Part shown: positions 46,827-59,655 of the stretch, in pieces
Layout of the letters: each line of letters opens with the position of its first letter
Position numbering within the stretch: position 1 is the stretch's first letter
NCBI GenBank assembly: GCA_021464415.1
Contig: CM038469.1
Span: forward strand, 30,187,736-30,251,735
DNA length: 64,000 bases
Direction of reading: 5' to 3'
Source of the DNA: Lonicera japonica
Taxonomy: Eukaryota; Streptophyta; Magnoliopsida; Dipsacales; Caprifoliaceae
Program-made: the position numbers and the translations under genes
The notes under the pieces: generated by a model
Database searches by the model: none
Told to the model about the DNA's origin: nothing
Seen by the model: only the letters and a program-made list of their open reading frames with translations

Positions 46827-48034
46827 TAAATATATGAATATTTTTTCGGCCATTTAATTTTTTTTTGCATTTTTCCTATAATATGTCAAAAGATATTACA
46901 TGCTCAAATCAAATGAATGCTTAGCTATAAATAAAAATTATAGTTTAGTTCAGCCACCTGAGCTAAATATTCTAGGTCGGTCCCCCATGAATCCGCTTCC
47001 AAACTAACTCCGAAAGGACATTGAAATTCTAGTTCTAGACTAGAGGGAGGGAAGTTGATTTAATTTTGGTCACGAAGTAATCCAATGAGCTGTGCCATTA
47101 ACTCTCTGAGGCACAAAAATTATTAACTAAATCACAAATTTAGTCAATTAAACCAAAAATTTTAAAAAATTGCACTTTCACCACTACAATTATTTTAAAA
47201 AATTACGCGTATATGTATAATAGTTAAGTTTTCCTCCCCTGTAATTTTTAAAATTTTTTAATAGTATTAATTCCCCTCCCCCTAAGCTCCAACCACCCCC
47301 CTACCCCAAAAAAGAAAAAAACCCTTGAACAAAAATAATATTGGCACTAAATTTTGTTCTTTAATTTACCATTTTAAAATTTTCTAACTCTGCCGCTAAC
47401 ATAAGATAGCATCACTAACCTCTTTGCAGTCCGATTTAATGATGACTGGAACAATAGTAAACCGATGACCAAAAACTAAAGCTTTTCAAATAGCTTTGGC
47501 TTCAACAAGAACGAGGAAAGACTATTTCTTTCTAGAAATGTATCAGTAATTCTTATCCAAAATCAATTTTACATTGAAATTCATTGTGTAACCGTTTTAG
47601 TAGTAGAATTAGGTATTAAATTATTACTTAAGAAAGATATGTATATTTTTCACAACATTCAAAGCAGGTATGATTATTATCGATTGTCAAAATCTAAGTT
47701 TTAATCATCTCATATTAAGACTAGATATAGAGGTTGTTAAGTACATTATGGAGGTGTTTGGTAACTTACATGAAATATGTTTTATTCGATAGAATTATTT
47801 CGGGTGAAAAAGTGATCTATGAAAACAAAAACTCATAGTAAACCTTTTTGAGTTACGGAAAAAATTAATTTCAGACATTTTAAAATGAAGACTAGAGTTG
47901 ATGTCAGATCCAACTTTAGGCATAGGCAGTTTAAACTATTGCTTAGGAATCTTAACATAACGTGGTTTACAATTTTTTTTTTCCGTTTATATATATTATA
48001 ATGATTAAAATCATTTTGCATTGAATAAATGCAA
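46827..48034. other. Spacer without supported genes
   Basis: AT-rich, C-runs near 47230-47310 (cctcccctg, cccctcccccta). Nothing recognisable as a gene or bounded repeat. Confidence 0.55.
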
Positions 48035-48331
48035 GAGATAATGAGTTATAAGGTCTCGCTCCGTAATGTTTTATAATATTAAGGACGAACTCATATTTAA
48101 TAAAAAGAGGTAGTACTAATTTCATAATTTGGTTTTGCAATAAGGACACTTTTCATAATATTAATTTATTTTAAGGAAAATAATAAATATTGATGGACAA
48201 AATTACCCCTAATATAAACATCTCTTAATTAGTACGCACAGTGCAAAGTAACATGATTTATCCATTCCTGCCACAAGAAGAATGGTAGTAGTAGACTAGC
48301 AACAAGTTCTAAATAACGTCAAAAAGCAAAA

Positions 48332-48520
48332 ATGTCCCTTTGCTTTCCACCAGCTTGGCCTCCTCCATCACTCATCAAATCTCCTTCCTCCACCTCCTTC
48401 CCTCTCATCATCAAGTGCCACGCTGCCACTCCCTCCGCATTCTGCATCTCTCCGCCGCCTGCTCTTTCTTTACCGGAAAACCCTAAGGCTACTCCTCCTC
48501 CTCCTCCCCATCTTTGACCT
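48332..48520 (+). pseudogene. Ser/Pro-rich exon-like segment (transit-peptide-like)
   Basis: A short frame begins MSLCFPPAWPPPSLIKSPSS and continues with Ser/Thr/Pro/Ala-rich sequence lacking acidic residues early on, as in plastid transit peptides, then ends at a stop after PPPPPHL. No mature protein domain follows. It occupies the same place in copy B as the CT-rich segment in copy A. It may be captured 5' gene sequence; low-complexity composition alone could also explain it. Confidence 0.3.
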
Positions 48521-48859
48521 GCGCTCTCCAAAGCTCTCACTTCGAATTGTACGCCATTTCCTCTTCCCCTCCCACTTTTTTTATCACCTATCTATATCTA
48601 TATCTACGTGGTAATTGACATCTATTATGCTGCTGCTGTTTGTTTATCTATTTAATTAGGCAGGTGTTTGGTTGTACTGGTTCAATCTCCACCGTACTAA
48701 GGAATTCAATCTCCACCGTCCTCTCATACTCGCCTAGGTCACCTCTTTCTTCAATAAATTCAGCATTTCTGATTTCAAATTTGACTCTTGTAAACTAGTA
48801 TTATTATTCTCTCTACTCCATTTATTTTTATACCAGCAAAACATATTGGTTTTCAGTAA

Positions 48860-49465
48860 GAAATTCTTGCATTTAACAACTTATGGTTGTGGTTTATCAC
48901 TTTCTGGTTGTGGTTTAGCACTTTCTGGTTGGTGCTAAATGCATTTAGCACCTTCTGGTTGTGGTTTAACACCTTCTGGTTGGTTCTAAATGCATTTAGC
49001 ACCTTCTGGCTGTGGTTTAGCACCTTCTGATTGTAGTTTAGCACATTTCTGGTTGGTGCTAAATACATTTAGCATATTCTGGTTTGTACTAAATGCATTT
49101 AGTACCTTCTGGCTGTGGTTTAGCACCTTCTGATTGTGGTTTATCACCTTTCTGGTTGGTGCTAAATGCATTTAACACCTTCTGGTTGTGGTTTAACACC
49201 TTCTGGTTGGTGCTAAATGCATTTAGCACCTTTTGGTTGCTGTCCAGAAGGTGCTAAATGCATTTAGCACCTTTTAGTTGCTGTCCAGGTGGTGCTAAAT
49301 GCATTTAGCACCTTCTGGTTGTGTATTTAGCAATTTTTGGTTGCTGTCCAGAAGGTGCTAAATGCATTTAGCACCTTCTGGTTGCTGTCCAGGTGGTGCT
49401 AAATACATTTAGCACCTTTTGGACGCCCAGAAGGTGCTAAATGCATTTAGCACCTTCTAGTTGCT
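48860..49465. repeat. Array of short palindromes (TGCTAAATGCATTTAGCA family)
   Basis: About eleven copies of GGTGCTAAATGCATTTAG-type perfect or near-perfect palindromes, separated by CTTCTGGTTG, CTGTCCAGAAG and TGTGGTTTAGCACC spacers. Spacing varies from about 37 to 65 bp. The + strand reads as hairpins throughout. Frames across it are repeat artefacts. Confidence 0.88.
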
Positions 49466-49611
49466 ATTAGTGTAATAATGAGCGTGAGACATTATAAGGA
49501 AGGGATATTAGTGTCTTTTTTGTATAGTATCCTTAATTTACATGGCTTATTTTTAAGTGTCCTTTATAATTACATTATTATTATTAAAATAAGCCCTTAT
49601 ATCTAATTGCC

Positions 49612-51427
49612 TTTAAATGCAATATGAATTAATCAAAATAAAATGCAATATGAATTATGTTGGGTCCGGTGGCAGGAGGTTTAACAATTTTGATGCAGCT
49701 ATCTTTTTTCATTTAATTATTTAAGCCCACTGCCCAAGTGCCTAACCACCTATCAAAATCAAGCATAGCAGCAACCACTCCCCATTATCTAACCAATAAT
49801 TAATAGCTTACTTTAACGTGGTTTTTAGTTAACTCATTTTTTTTTCTAGAAGTCTTTGTAAAATCTTTGCGTATTCAACTGCTCCAATATACTTCACAAT
49901 ACTTCAATAAAGATAACTTAGTTGAAAATTTACCGAATAAAGAGGATACAGTTGAAACAAATTTTAATGAATAACATGAAAAAAAAATTCTAATAAACAA
50001 TAAATTAATGGAAAAAAACATGAATATACAAAAGTACCATAGAACCGCAAAACAAAAATTTTCCTACGAGTCCTTGAAACTCAGGATCAGCCTTAGTTGA
50101 CGTTGCAAATTGTGAAAAAAAAAGACATAATTTCAGCATAATCCAAGGAATTATTTTAGAATAAAACTAGGCAAATTATATTTAACCCCCTTATGGTTAG
50201 TCGGATTTTCGGGTTGGCCCCCTAAACTTTTTTACCCAACAATTTGCCCCCTTCATCTATAACGTGTTTCCACTTAACACCATTTTGTTACTATGCTGTC
50301 AAAATTTTGATAAAAAAAGAAGCACGTGCCTTGCACATGATGAAAAAGTTAATTGTAGTGACCAAATTACCGATATATATTCCAGACTAGGATAACTAAT
50401 TGCAATGCCATCTTAATCCAAACTATTCACTAATTCTAATCCCCAAAAAACTATCAACCTTGTTGCCAAATAGTCTTTGAAGCCCTATTGCCAAACTCAA
50501 CCTAAAACCCCAATGTTTCATCTTTTCAACTACAAAACTCTCAACCATCACTTGCAACACAACACAAGGATAAAGCAATTCAGTTTTACGCATTTTTCTC
50601 TCTCTACAAATTTTCGTTCAAGCTTCAATCGCTGCTCTAATGGGGGTTATCCTCACTACCATATACTCTCCGGTGATTTCTCATGTCCGATCTCATAGCC
50701 CATTATCGGCAATTTCTCCTAACACCACACCCTCTCCCTACCATAACTCCACCATTAGCGTTGTCGTCTTTGTAAAACACCACGATTATCAATAACCTTA
50801 GTCGTTAGATCTGTACTTATATTTGAAGATTTATTTTTCACCATCCACTGAAAGAGGCTTTTTACTGTAGTTAATAATAATGGTAATGGCATAGACTAGA
50901 GTGTAAACTTGTTTCTTGTTCTTGTTTTGATTCATGTAGCTGATCATATATTTGTTAGATATTGCATCTCTTTTGATATTTGGGGTATTTGTCATCATCG
51001 ATTTGCTGGGGAACTTTGCTTTTGAATTATGGCTCCAAATTCAATTTTTTATGCTATTCTTTTGAACATGCTTGTATGTTGCTATCATATTTGATTTTAA
51101 TTTGATTTGATTTGATTTAATTTTTTTATTTTGCTCTTGTTTGTGTTTGTTTATAGATGGTGTGGGGTGTGGAAGGATTTTCGAATGGGTTTGGAATATT
51201 CCGAGCCTCTATTGTCCAACACATTTCATGATTGGTTCATAGTGGGGAAACTAGTGGCTCAATCTCTCTCTACTTTTCTCTCCTTATTCTTAAGATTTTG
51301 TTGAGTGAAATTATAGTGGTGGAGGAAGGAGGGTTAAGGTTTAGGGTTGGGACTATTTCTTGTGGTTAGAGGGAGGGTGAGTAATTATCACCTAAGGGTC
51401 ACCATAGGAACGAGTGCTTGAAGGTGT
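49612..51427. other. Spacer with one transposon-end-like sequence
   Basis: 50170-50310 (aacccccttatggttagtcg, then GGTTGGCCCCCTAAAC and TTAACACCATTTTGTTA) resembles MITE ends of the type at 9389 and 23539, but no inverted partner was found. 50470-50700 is CT-rich and leader-like, with no recognised protein. TTTGATT repeats at 51083-51115. Confidence 0.45.
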
Positions 51428-51690
51428 GTATTCTATCATAACTTGTTCCTGCCAAGAAAAAAAGTGCAGGACCAATAAATCCATGAGACATTATTTGTAA
51501 AATGGCCCCATTTAGTCCCGTATCGGTTATAGAACCAATTCCTATAAGTATGAAACCCATATAAAATACAGAGGAATAGACTATTCTTTTTTTTCAATTA
51601 CGTTGGCCGGGAGATGTTGAAGCTGTATAGATTATTTGTATTGTGGCTACTATCACTAACCAAGGAAAAAATATAGAATGAGCTTATGGT
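51428..51690 (-). pseudogene. ndhD: Nuclear plastid DNA: fragment of ndhD
   Basis: The - strand reads plastid NAD(P)H dehydrogenase subunit 4: PWLVIVATIQIIY, then [60 protein letters not shown]. That is about 87 codons from the middle of the roughly 500-codon gene. A TGA after GQRN and several substitutions show it is not functional. Flanking sequence is not plastid-like, so this is a single short transfer of plastid DNA to the nucleus, already decayed. Confidence 0.9.
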
Positions 51691-52719
51691 GGTTTGGTGC
51701 GATTGGTGCAAGGAGGAAGAAGATGGCTACGAAAAAAAATATATTTTTTCATATTTAATTAATGAAGTAATTTTTTCACATGTCAAGATGCAATTGATTA
51801 TTTTCAAAGGGTTATTTTGTTTTTTAACGCTTTCTGTTAACACTGTTGCACTAATTTTATGTGTCAAAACTAAATTTGATGTGTCAAAAGTACGAGAAGA
51901 TACAATGTCGGGTAAAAAAATTCAAGAGGCCGACCCGCAAACCCGACTAACCACGAGAGGGTTTAATGCGCAATAGAACTGGTCTACAATCCCAAGAGAG
52001 GATTTCAGCATAATGTGAAAGCGTCTAGTTTTCATTTGACATAGAGCTCGAGTTGACTTTTTATTCACCGTGACTTTCAAAACAGAAATCTATATATAAA
52101 TTTTAATTTAAATATTTGAAGAGCAGGTGCAGCAAGGAGACTTTCACCTTTGCACTTTTTATAACTTACAATATATCATAACCGCCTAAGAAACCCCCAT
52201 TCTTAAATTTGATATCTTTTTAAAAAACACTAATTTAAATCTAATAAGTTAAAAACAAAAATTACCATTTATTTACATTACAATTTGGTTTTTAATTTTT
52301 ATTCAATTACAAAAAGATTAGAAAAAAAAAAAACGCTTTTCGTTGAAAGCAAAAGGTTACCCATTTTCAATAAGTAATATCAACAGTACCACCCAAGCGA
52401 GAAGAAAAGTAGAGGGAATGATGGAGGGATTAAGATGAATTAACTCATTTGCTTGAATCATTCATTCTTGTAAGAAGATCAAAGTGATGGGAATACACAC
52501 ACTACACGGCTCTCTCCTTTCTTTTTCTCCGAAGAAAATAATCTCACATTATATATATATATATATATATTTCTTCATGATAATATCATCATCATCATCA
52601 TCATCACCATCTTTCTCACTAATCTTCGTTCACTTCAACAACCCTAGCTAGTTGTTTGTTTCCATTGATTGAACTCACAAATGTTTCTTTCCTTCAATTC
52701 TTGTTATTTTTATGAATAA

Positions 52720-55700
52720 TTATTCAGAGTCCGACTCCATCATGTTCCCCATAGCCTTTAGCCCTCTTGGTCTCTGCATAATTAACCAACATATGATTTG
52801 CATTATGAAAACTATAACTACGAATATCAAGTGCTTCGCATTAGGCTAATATGAAATGGCGGGGCGTACCTTCTTTGAAATCTTTTTCTCTCTAACCTCG
52901 TATCTTTCTAATGTGAGATCACATAGCCATGCCCCGGGACTCACCAACTGCGCAGCCAAAAAAAAAAAACCACAAAATTTAGTAAAGATAGTCCCTACTT
53001 ATTCGCTACATCTTCTTTACTTCTTGCGCGATAATACAAGGATTCATATAATTGCAAAATAAGTTGTATTTTGTACTATCAACTAAAATTTGATTTTAAA
53101 ATAAAGTACACTGACCTAACTTAAAGCAAAATTAATTATGATCCATGCGTTATATATTGACAATTATACAATTATTAAAACTCATTAATCAAGTATTATT
53201 CTTGCATTAAAAAATTCACCCAGTTGAGAAGGATCCGGGTTTGAACTAAGAAGAGGATCCGGATCCAGACAATTGTTCAAATTTTCTATTCACTAAAAAG
53301 ACAAGAACACCCCTCGTATTTATCAACTTTAGTTAATATAAAAAACTTACGTGGGGTCTACCGTTTACTTGGCTTATTATCATTTAAGTAAAGGGGGTGG
53401 GTGGTCGAGTATGAAAGCAATAAAGCATTGGATTGCCAAAAATGCCCCCACAAAAATTATACTAATTTCAAAAACCAATTAATACTTTTAAAAGTGCGTG
53501 TGAGAAGGAGAACAAATAAAAAGCATACACAAAACAAGACGTGAAGCCACCCACCATAGAAGGACAAAAAAGACAGTTCACCTTATTAGTACCCAATCTT
53601 GTCGGTTTGTATTTTTAGGATTTAAGACTTTTTTTCTTTCATTGATTTTTATAAGTTCCTATTTTTCAAAATAAAGTTCAAGAAAAACATGTGAAAAAAG
53701 TTAAAAAAGGCATACAAAAGTTGCTCAAATTAATAATTTTACTTGTCCTTTTATTTCACGTTTCCCTTTCTAAGATTATCAATCAATATCGTTATCCTAC
53801 AATATTCCAAATTTAATATTAATAAATAACTATAACGTAAACTATTGATTAGTTAAATTTAATATTTCCTTAAAATTATATATCAACCAATTTCAGAAAC
53901 AACAACTATTAATAAAGTAAAGTGAAATGTTTTCAAATTATACTTTGTATAATAGCAAATTGTATATTAAACAATTCGAGGTGGAAGATCTTCACCCTGG
54001 TCATTAATGAAAGCATAGGTCAATTTTTAGTTCTTCAATATTCTATTTATTTTCTAATCCAACAAGTTGATGTGACCATGTAATAATATTCGCAATGTTA
54101 TCTACTTATCTCCGTCTCTCTGGTGAAAAGGCATTTATTGTCGAATTACTTGTGCATTGTATTATCAAAATAATGTAAAATTTTAAACGTATGCATTTCA
54201 TATTATCAAAATAATATTATAATCTGATAAAAAAAAAATTATTGTTTTGTTAATGCTACGCTAAGACCGACCTAATTAAGTGTTTGCTACCCATCTCGTA
54301 CCTAAAATCACGCATACAACAAGAAAATAACTAATTCTACGCAAACTCATTTACCCGTCATAAACCTAAAATAATACAGAGATTACTCGTTTATTATTGT
54401 CATGGACTTTCATAAGAATTAATTTGATATCAAACCCGCATTTTAAACACATAAAATATTTCAGTCTTTTATGTTAAATAAATATACTGGTTTGATTATA
54501 TTTTTAAGAATATTCTTGGAAATCTATTTGGAATTAAGTTAAGAAAATAATTTAAAATTCTGAAAAACACAAACTAATATTAAATTTAGGAGAAAGGTAG
54601 AGAGAGAGAGAGAGAAACGAACATTGAGAGTGCGCTGAATGAACTTGGCTCTCTTTTTGGGTCTCTGAGGGAGCTTAGACCCCTTTATGGCCATGAAATC
54701 CTCCTCTTTCTCCTTATTCGTCAATCCTATCACGAATTTCGGCGGCCACACCACCGGGATCGCTTCACTCCCCGACGATGACCCTCCCTTCCTGCTATCG
54801 TGCGCCGTCTCCGACGATCCCGACCCACCACCACCCCCACCGTTGTTATTATTATTAATGCAATTGGGGGTGGTGGTGGCGGTGTTATTGTGGTGGGTAT
54901 TGCTATTATGCGCACCTTTCTTATCCTGCGCACCGACCCTGTCCGGTGAACACACCCTCCTACTCACGCCGTTGCTCTGTCCCTTCATACCAATTGAACC
55001 CTCCGAATTCCTTCACATAAATTAAAAATCACCATTAGAGATCACATCACATATAATAAATCTTAAATTAGAAACAAAATTTAATTAATAATAAAAATAA
55101 ATAAAATAAATAAATAAATCATGAGTTTCTATGAAATTACAGAAATAGCCTCGAAAGATAGTGTAGATCGCAACAAAGTGGGATGTTTTGGGTCAGAAAA
55201 ATGCGGAAGAGTGTGGTTTTGGAGTTGGGTCAAGCCTTTAAAGGAGGGGAGGGCGTTAAATTAATTTTTTGTAGAGATATTTGGAAGGTGTGCGAATGAA
55301 TCTAACGTGCACAGCTGGGGAATACTGTTAAGGAAAAAAGGGGTATTTTTTTTGCTTCCTGGCAAGATCTGGACCGTTTGATTATGTTTATGACCCATTT
55401 GAGAACCCATGTGTCAACATGTGGGGTGTTAGAGAATGATAGATGGTGGACCACATTTACTAATCCTAAACGGAATCGGAAGGTTTAGAATGGGTGGGAT
55501 TTAGACTGTATAAGGATCTGCTTACACGTGGCTTCCAAATGGATTGGATCTAATCTCGTACTTCCCACTCGGCAAAGGTTGCTCATAATCTTCTCAAATA
55601 TTTGAAATGACATAAACATCATATAAATTAAAAACAGAGATATTAACATTTTAAAAATATTTAATTACATTTTTAATTTTATTTAATCATTTATAATTGA

Positions 55701-57887
55701 GTAAAATATTTATTACTCAATTTTTGAAAGGGAAATGATATTAGCACTTCACTTTCATCTTTAGGCACTCCACTTTTACTTTTAGTGACATAAAAAGTGT
55801 CCCAAATGATATATATATAAGTGTCACTAAAAATAAAAGTGGAGTGCCTAAGGATGAAAGTGAAGTGTTAATATTATTTCTCTTTTTGAAAATTGAGTAA
55901 AATATATGTTACTCGATATTTAAAATATATCTTACTTGTTTATTAAAAACTGAATAAAAAGTGTGAATATTTTCAAAAAATATTGAGAATGTCAATATAT
56001 CTACCCTAAATTAATATTGAGGTTATATTGTTATTTATATTATATATTTTTTTAAATTGTATATTTATACGATTAATTAATTACTTGATATAATTATTGA
56101 ATAAATATAATTAATAAAATTATTATTTTTCATTAACATGCGGTTCCAACACAACAACAACAACAACAAAAAATATGCAGAAAGTATTTTGAGTTCGAGT
56201 GATAATATAAATTTGGGGGAGGAACCAAATAAACACTAAAGTTTGGTGCGCACCTGATAAGTGTACACCTGCGTATAACTTAAAAAATACAACCCTTCCA
56301 ATCCAGTCTGCCACACAAGGACCAATAAAGGACCACCTTAAGATATGTCTTATTGTCTTGAGTGGGTAGGGTAGATCGACATATATAATATTCTTATATA
56401 TCGTGTACATGTTCATTTTGAACTATTTAAATTTATTTATTCAATCTTTAAAAAAAAACTATTTAAATTATTGTATATTTATATTTATAGTTGCTTAAGG
56501 ATACTAATATTCTAGATATAAATATTTTAATACATCAAAATTACATAAAATACTTGATCTTCTTGTATTTATTTATTTTTGCCGGTCACTTTTCAACCTT
56601 TTAACACGTTATAACAACTTGGTTGCGTTAGGACTTGTAAGTTATAGCAGGTACATATGCTTCATTTAGTTCAATTTTTTTTGGTTTTTTTTTTCTCGAT
56701 TTTTAAGGGTATTCCCTTCCCGACTGCAATGACTAACTTCTCGAAGTATAGTCGGGCGCATAGCGAGAACTTCTTCCAATAAAATTTGCTCTATTCATAA
56801 ACGACCGGAATTAAACTCAGGACATCTTGTTTAAAGGAGTCGAGCCCCTTTTACTCGGACCAACTCATGTTGATAACTCAATTTTTTTAAAAGGCTATAA
56901 TTCGATAATTAAATGAAATAAATTTTTTATTAAAATATTAATAAATTTTATGATGATAATTTTATCTTTACAAAATTTTATAAAAATATTTATAATAATA
57001 AAGATGAGCCCGGCCCTTTGAACACTTGAAATTTGAGGGTTGCGAAGGGACGATAACCCATCTCACATGACCTCTCCTAATCCGCTAAAGTTGTATTAAC
57101 TTTAAATTCCAACAAAAACAACTCTAATTGAGCGCATTCATTTTTTACAAATTAAGGATAATACAACAAAAGCATAGTTAATTTTTATTCTTTTTAAGCC
57201 ATGATTGAAATAAATACTAATTTCAGTTTCAAATTAATTTAATAAAACTATTAAATTTATATTGACTCAAAATGACAAAACTACCAATTTAAATATATTT
57301 TTAGCATTTTTGTACATATTTTCGCCCCAATCGTGTTCCACAATAATCTCCACGAATACCTCCAATGTGGCTCACGCGCAACTCACGTGAACCAACTAAC
57401 CCCAACACCAAAACATTACCCACCACCACCACCACCAAAACAAAAAAAAGTAAACACCACGCGCCCAAATAATTCAAAATAAGTCGAAAAAGTACCTGAG
57501 AATCCGATGGGCCGGCGATGCAGATCGTTGACGGAGATTCAAATAACCGTTACCGTTATTAACGGTACTCGCAACGGCTGCGGTAACGGGTTTGGCCGAA
57601 GTAGAAGTATCCTTAATGTGGTGGTTGTGATCGGATCTAACAACGCGACGGTCGATCCGGACGGTAGTTCGATGGAGCGGCGCGTTACCGGCAGATTCGT
57701 TGCCGGTGCCGTTATCTTTGACCTGGACCTTCATACACCGGAGCCTTTTCCGGTTACCCCACTGCAAAACGAAATCTGTAGAAGTAGTCGCCGGCGATTT
57801 GATCTCCGATTGGTGGTGGTGAGTAGTACTAGATCTCAACAATAATCCATCTCTATTTTGGTGGTGACTAATATTCTTATTATCCAT
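52720..57887 (-). CDS. DUF1639 family protein, four coding exons
   Basis: Read on the - strand: exon 1 57887-57496, exon 2 55010-54623, exon 3 52947-52870, exon 4 52773-52720, joined by GT-AG introns with phases agreeing at every junction; 303 aa. Exon 1 gives DFVLQWGNRKRLRC, DRRVVR and LNLRQRSASPAHRILR. Exon 2 gives Asn/Gly runs, then PKFVIGLTNKEKEEDFMAIK, SKLPQRPKKRAKFIQRTLN. Exon 3 gives LVSPGAWLCDLTLERYEV, REKKISKK. Exon 4 gives RPRGLKAMGN and SDSE at the C-terminus. These are the conserved blocks of the plant DUF1639 family, whose biochemical role is unknown. The basic KKRAK and KKRPRG stretches suggest a nuclear protein. Introns are 2.49, 1.68 and 0.10 kb. It appears intact. Confidence 0.93.
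54599..54622. repeat. (AG)n run next to the exon 2 donor
   Basis: On the gene strand the donor GTTCGT is followed at once by (TC)n, 18 bases. Length change here could affect splicing of DUF1639 intron 2. Confidence 0.7.
55732..55880. mobile_element. Hairpin MITE in DUF1639 intron 1
   Basis: Arms of about 60 bp: GAAAT-ATATTA-CACTTCACTTTCATC and TAGGCACTCCACTTTTA-TTTTAGTGAC at left, the same inverted at right, with a TA-rich centre. No coding capacity. The sequences outside both ends share TTTTTGAAA, which may be part of the target duplication. Confidence 0.8.
56690..56880 (-). mobile_element. tRNA-derived SINE in DUF1639 intron 1
   Basis: On the - strand, TGAGTTGGTCCGAGTAA (56851-56867) fits box A and GAGTTTAATTCC (56807-56818) fits box B, 33 bp apart. 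The body runs on through GACTATACTTCGAGAAG and GTCGGGAAGGGAATACCC toward a T-rich end near 56680. Such heads mark plant SINEs. Confidence 0.55.
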
Positions 57888-59620
57888 CGTGTCTTTAATT
57901 ATACACCTGTCACATTAGCAATAATTGACCACAGGTTGGTTAGATTTATCTAACTAGGGTTAAATGTACATCACTCACAAAAGGGAAAAATATAAGAAAA
58001 TCAAGATTTTGAAATGAAATACATTTTTATTTTATTTCGTTTATGATTAACAAGCAAGATGAATAGTGATGAATGATGAAATTTACAACTTCTGTATATA
58101 GTACTGCAAGTACTAGAACTAAATTGTGAAAACGGTTTGTGTAGAAGATCTAACATTTGAAGGAAAATTGTAGGTGTTCTTCATCTGTTTGGTTGCCGAG
58201 AAAACTGGGGCAGAAAATTTTGCTTTGCCTGCTAAGGTTCACAATTCGGAGTGTTTTCGTTCCGAAAGTTGAATCGAAAATGTACTATGTAAAATCTTAA
58301 TCTCCTCACCTAATCAAAATCAATTGAAGAAAACCAAAGAGAGAGAGAGAGATTCTCCATTGAAAAGCCCTCGAAACAGAGACTGATTTTTAGCTTAAAA
58401 CTGGTAAAATTGAAACAGAAACCAGAAGAAGAAGAAGAAGAAGAAGATTGGAAATGGCTCTGATTAAGAAGAAGGTTCGTCTTTGAATTAATCGCATTAC
58501 CTTCAATCTCTTTACAGATTTCTTTGAAATCTCGATGACTTAAACGAGGATTAAATGAAACAACATGCTGCAAAAAAAAGAGAACAGAGCAAAACGAAAT
58601 CATCAGCTAAATTGCACATTTCTCACAACATCAAAACCGATTAACTTCCATCTTTACACAAAATACTGATTTCTAACCTTATTCCCTCTGTGATTCTGAA
58701 CAAAACTATGTCCATTTCAGTCTGTTACCTTCGTCAAAAGCCAAATTTTAACAGATTTGTCAACACATCACCATGAATTAACAGAAATTTATGTTCTTTT
58801 CAGCCTTCAAAGTTTACAAATCTTCGAAGAGTAGTGAATTCAATGTTTTATTCCGATCTTTAGGGCCGACAATCCGATCTCCATAGTTCAAATGTCTATC
58901 AAAATATCACCAAATTGTTCGATTATGAACCTGTCAAAACAGGATTAAACATAGTTAATTAAAATTTACAGAGTACTGATCGTAAATGAACCGCAACACA
59001 ATCGGGCTATGTATCGATTACAAACCAGTAAAACAGGAAATTCTCCACTCTAGTTTCTGTAAATACGAATCAAATTGCCAAATCTTCAGAAGGAGAAGCG
59101 GAAATCGAAACGGAATCTACTGTGAATTCCTTTCAGAAGAAACGTTCAATCATCTAACAAAATGTACCTGTAACAAAATTCAAACAACAAACCGAAGCAT
59201 TTAGATACGATTCATCAAAACAAAACAAAGCACAACAGAAAAAGCAAAATCAGAATCGGGTGTCAATTACAAACCTCAAAACTCAAATCTCTCTCCCAAA
59301 GCGAAATTTTACGAAACAAAACCAATATATATATTATCAAATCCTCTTCAATTGTATCTGTAACAAAAACGACTAGTCATAATTAAGATTTCATCGTACA
59401 AATTGAAAGCTTACAATTCAAAGAAACAAAATCAAATTCAGTTCTCAATTACTAATCCGAATTCTCACGAGCTCCGGATCTTTTAATATCAGAACAACTT
59501 CAGCATTCGCACTCACCAAAATTTTCCAGGAAAATCCTCAGCTTGGGATTTTCTGAGAAAGTGAAAGGGAAAATTTTTATTCAGAGGGAGAAAAGAGAGC
59601 TTCTGAGAGATAAAACGAAA
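57888..59620 (-). other. 5' UTR exons of the DUF1639 gene (inferred)
   Basis: On the - strand a leader exon ends at TTTTG|GTGAGT (59517). A second non-coding exon runs from an acceptor TTTTTTTTGCAG| (58567) to GATTAG|GTGAGG (58310), and a third begins after TAATGTGACAG| (57906), 19 nt before the ATG. The second exon contains upstream ATGs, including an 8-codon uORF right at its start, and a TCT/CTT repeat. The splice sites fit well but transcription is inferred. Confidence 0.6.
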
Positions 59621-59647
59621 TGCCCTCTCTCCCCTACAATTACTCTG

Positions 59648-59655
59648 TTTTTATA
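59648..59655 (-). promoter_or_regulatory. Likely TATA box of the DUF1639 gene
   Basis: The - strand reads GAGTATAAAAACAG, followed about 30 bp later by a CT-rich leader (TATCTCTCAGAAGCTCTC). It is placed correctly for the inferred first leader exon. No other gene on this strand is near. Confidence 0.6.

Larger units (their letters stand above)
48035..49611. mobile_element. Unidentified repeat family, copy B
   Basis: Starts GAGATAATGAGTTATAAGG and ends TAAGCCCTTATATCTAATTGCC. Both end blocks match those of 15797-18547: TCGCTCCGTAATGTTTTATAA and AGTAGTACTAATTTCATAATTTGG-type strings on the left, and TATCCTTAATTTACA on the right. The interior carries a CT-rich first-exon-like segment and a palindromic array. 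About 1.58 kb, no transposase. Confidence 0.62.

Noticed and set aside
48853..49171. Asn/Lys-rich repetitive - strand ORFs (NQKVLN units)
   Set aside because: Translation of the palindromic minisatellite; no evidence for a protein.
48860..49465. CRISPR-like regular array
   Set aside because: The repeats are palindromes with irregular spacing and non-unique spacers in a plant nuclear sequence; it is a minisatellite, not CRISPR.
57507..57845. 112-codon + strand ORF
   Set aside because: Antisense shadow of DUF1639 exon 1, where the conserved family motifs are on the - strand.
58986..59204. 72-codon + strand ORF
   Set aside because: Lies in the inferred first leader intron of the DUF1639 gene on the opposite strand; no domain.
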